Positions 6,298 through 7,078 of a stretch of 7,078 nt of DNA are shown in pieces. Position 1 is the stretch's first letter; each line of letters begins with the position of its first letter. A model generated the notes under the pieces. It searched no databases. It saw only the letters and a program-made list of their open reading frames with translations, and was not told the DNA's origin. The position numbers and the translations under genes are program-made. The stretch spans positions 1-7,078 of the forward strand of contig JBJXGF010000251.1 in assembly GCA_046153015.1 (NCBI GenBank), read 5' to 3'. This DNA is from JBJXGF01 sp046153015 (lineage in GTDB: Bacteria; Actinomycetota; Acidimicrobiia; Acidimicrobiales; CAIXPF01).

Positions 6298-7078
6298 CTA
6301 GTTGGCCGGTGCGGGCGGGCCCGGCGCGGGCGGCGGGGCCACAGGCCGCAGGATGCCGGCGGCGTCGAGGGCGGCCAGCGCGTCGGGCCCGAGCAGCGCG
6401 GCGGCCTGTGCGCTGAGGCGGTCGCCCCCGCTGCGCACCACGTCCACCAGGGCCTCGGGGCTGAGCTTGGCCAGCACCTCGGGCGCCAGCGTGGGCTCGG
6501 CGCCGCGCCGGCGGGCCGAGCTCACCGCCTCGGAGAGCGAGCGCAGCAGCGGGTAGGGGTTCACGGGGCCGCCGCCGCGTGGGTGCACCTCGAAATGCAG
6601 GTGGGCGGCGCCGCCGCGGGCGTTGCCCGAGTCGCCGTTGAAGCCGATCACGTCGCCGGCGCGCACCTCGACCTCGGCCCCGCCGTCGAGCAGCGGGTGG
6701 GAGCGTGACAGGTGGGCGTAGTAGTAGCGGTTGCCCGACCTCCCGGTGAGGTGCACCACCAGCCCGCCGAGGTCGTTGCGGCCCACCTGCGCCAGCCCGT
6801 CCTCCACGGCCACGAGCGGGGCGCCGTAGTCGGCGAAGATGTCGGCGCCCTGGTGCCAGCGGTCGTCGGAGCGCGGGAAGCCCCACGAGTCGATGAAGTC
6901 CCAGCCCGCAGCCACCGGGAACGTGGCCGCCGGCGAGGCCTTGAGCTGGTCGAGGCCGGTGCCCGCGGGGCGGATGCGGGCAGCCGCGTCGCGGGCGTTG
7001 CCCCGCAGCACCTCGAGGTCGGCCTCGGCGGCCAGCGCGGCCGCCTCGGCGAGCTGCGCCGCGGCGTCGGCCGCCGCG
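6298..7078 (-). CDS. M23 family (LytM-like) metallopeptidase, N-terminus cut by window edge
   Basis: Probable zinc endopeptidase acting on peptidoglycan cross-links outside the membrane, or a regulator of such enzymes. The last 259 residues are visible. The frame is open to position 7078, so the start and any signal peptide are off-window; the GTG at 7011 is internal to the open frame and probably not the true start. The visible part begins with an Ala/Glu/Leu-rich stretch (AAQLAEAAALAAEADLEVLR) that looks helical, possibly coiled coil. The M23 domain follows, with HQGAD (His at 6853-6855, Asp at 6841-6843), YYYAHL (His at 6712-6714) and HLHFEVHP (His at 6601-6603 and 6595-6597). These supply the expected three zinc ligands and the catalytic histidine, so the enzyme looks active. 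A tail of about 80 residues (helical, then PVAPPPAPGPPAPAN) ends the protein. It is convergent with ilvD and its stop touches the repeat array. Confidence 0.93.
   Translation of the reverse strand, partial: AAADAAAQLAEAAALAAEADLEVLRGNARDAAARIRPAGTGLDQLKASPAATFPVAAGWDFIDSWGFPRSDDRWHQGADIFADYGAPLVAVEDGLAQVGRNDLGGLVVHLTGRSGNRYYYAHLSRSHPLLDGGAEVEVRAGDVIGFNGDSGNARGGAAHLHFEVHPRGGGPVNPYPLLRSLSEAVSSARRRGAEPTLAPEVLAKLSPEALVDVVRSGGDRLSAQAAALLGPDALAALDAAGILRPVAPPPAPGPPAPAN

Noticed and set aside
6284..6310. Intrinsic terminator formed by ACCGGC (6284-6289) and GCCGGT (6305-6310).
   Set aside because: The stem has only 6 pairs with a 15-base loop and no T tract on either strand, and it reaches into the peptidase coding region.
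4508..6886. A 792-residue open frame on the minus strand, antisense to ilvD and spanning the repeat array.
   Set aside because: It is rich in Arg, Gly, His and Val, lacks any recognisable domain, and lies opposite a strongly conserved ilvD gene. Long antisense frames are expected in very GC-rich DNA.
7009..7011. GTG at 7011 as the start of the M23 peptidase.
   Set aside because: The same frame stays open to the window edge with a plausible helical sequence, and this start would leave no signal peptide or membrane anchor for an enzyme expected outside the cell.

Overview
The window is very GC-rich DNA, with GTG and ATG starts, third-codon-position G/C bias and long antisense shadow frames. 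This points to a high-GC actinobacterium. Three features suggest the class Acidimicrobiia: actinobacterial-style ABC-2 permeases carrying a YRRYEGPR motif, apparent leaderless promoters of TANNNT type, and a tandem GTGAGCGAAGCGAACGCC-type repeat. That placement is an inference and was not tested by any search.

Layout, left to right. (a) Positions 1-4476, minus strand: one compact operon read from right to left. It holds ABC ATPase A, ABC-2 permease A, ABC ATPase B (with a proline-rich N-terminus), ABC-2 permease B and a MATE/DinF-family transporter that runs off the left edge. The four ABC genes overlap by 1 to 4 bases, and the MATE gene starts 5 bases after the last permease stop. (b) Positions 4477-4522: a 46-base divergent intergenic region. 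It holds one TANNNT box on each strand, each 7-8 bases from the start codon it faces, so both flanking transcripts are probably leaderless. (c) Positions 4523-6202, plus strand: ilvD, dihydroxy-acid dehydratase of branched-chain amino acid and pantothenate-precursor synthesis, complete with its iron-sulfur cysteines. (d) Positions 6199-6292: three tandem copies of a 30-32 base repeat. The first copy supplies the ilvD stop codon. The array puts TGA in all three forward frames but leaves the reverse strand open. (e) Positions 6298-7078, minus strand: a secreted-type M23 (LytM-like) zinc endopeptidase, missing its N-terminus at the right edge.

The left operon looks like an export or envelope system: two ATPase/permease pairs probably form one or two ABC-2 exporters, co-expressed with a cation-coupled MATE transporter. 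Nothing in the sequence fixes the substrate. ilvD is a housekeeping gene placed head-to-head with this operon and tail-to-tail with the peptidase gene. No mobile element, CRISPR array, tRNA or rRNA was seen. The parts most worth a second look are the divergent leaderless promoters, the strand-asymmetric repeat and the polyproline/G-rich tract in ATPase B. I see no clear previously undescribed multi-gene system.
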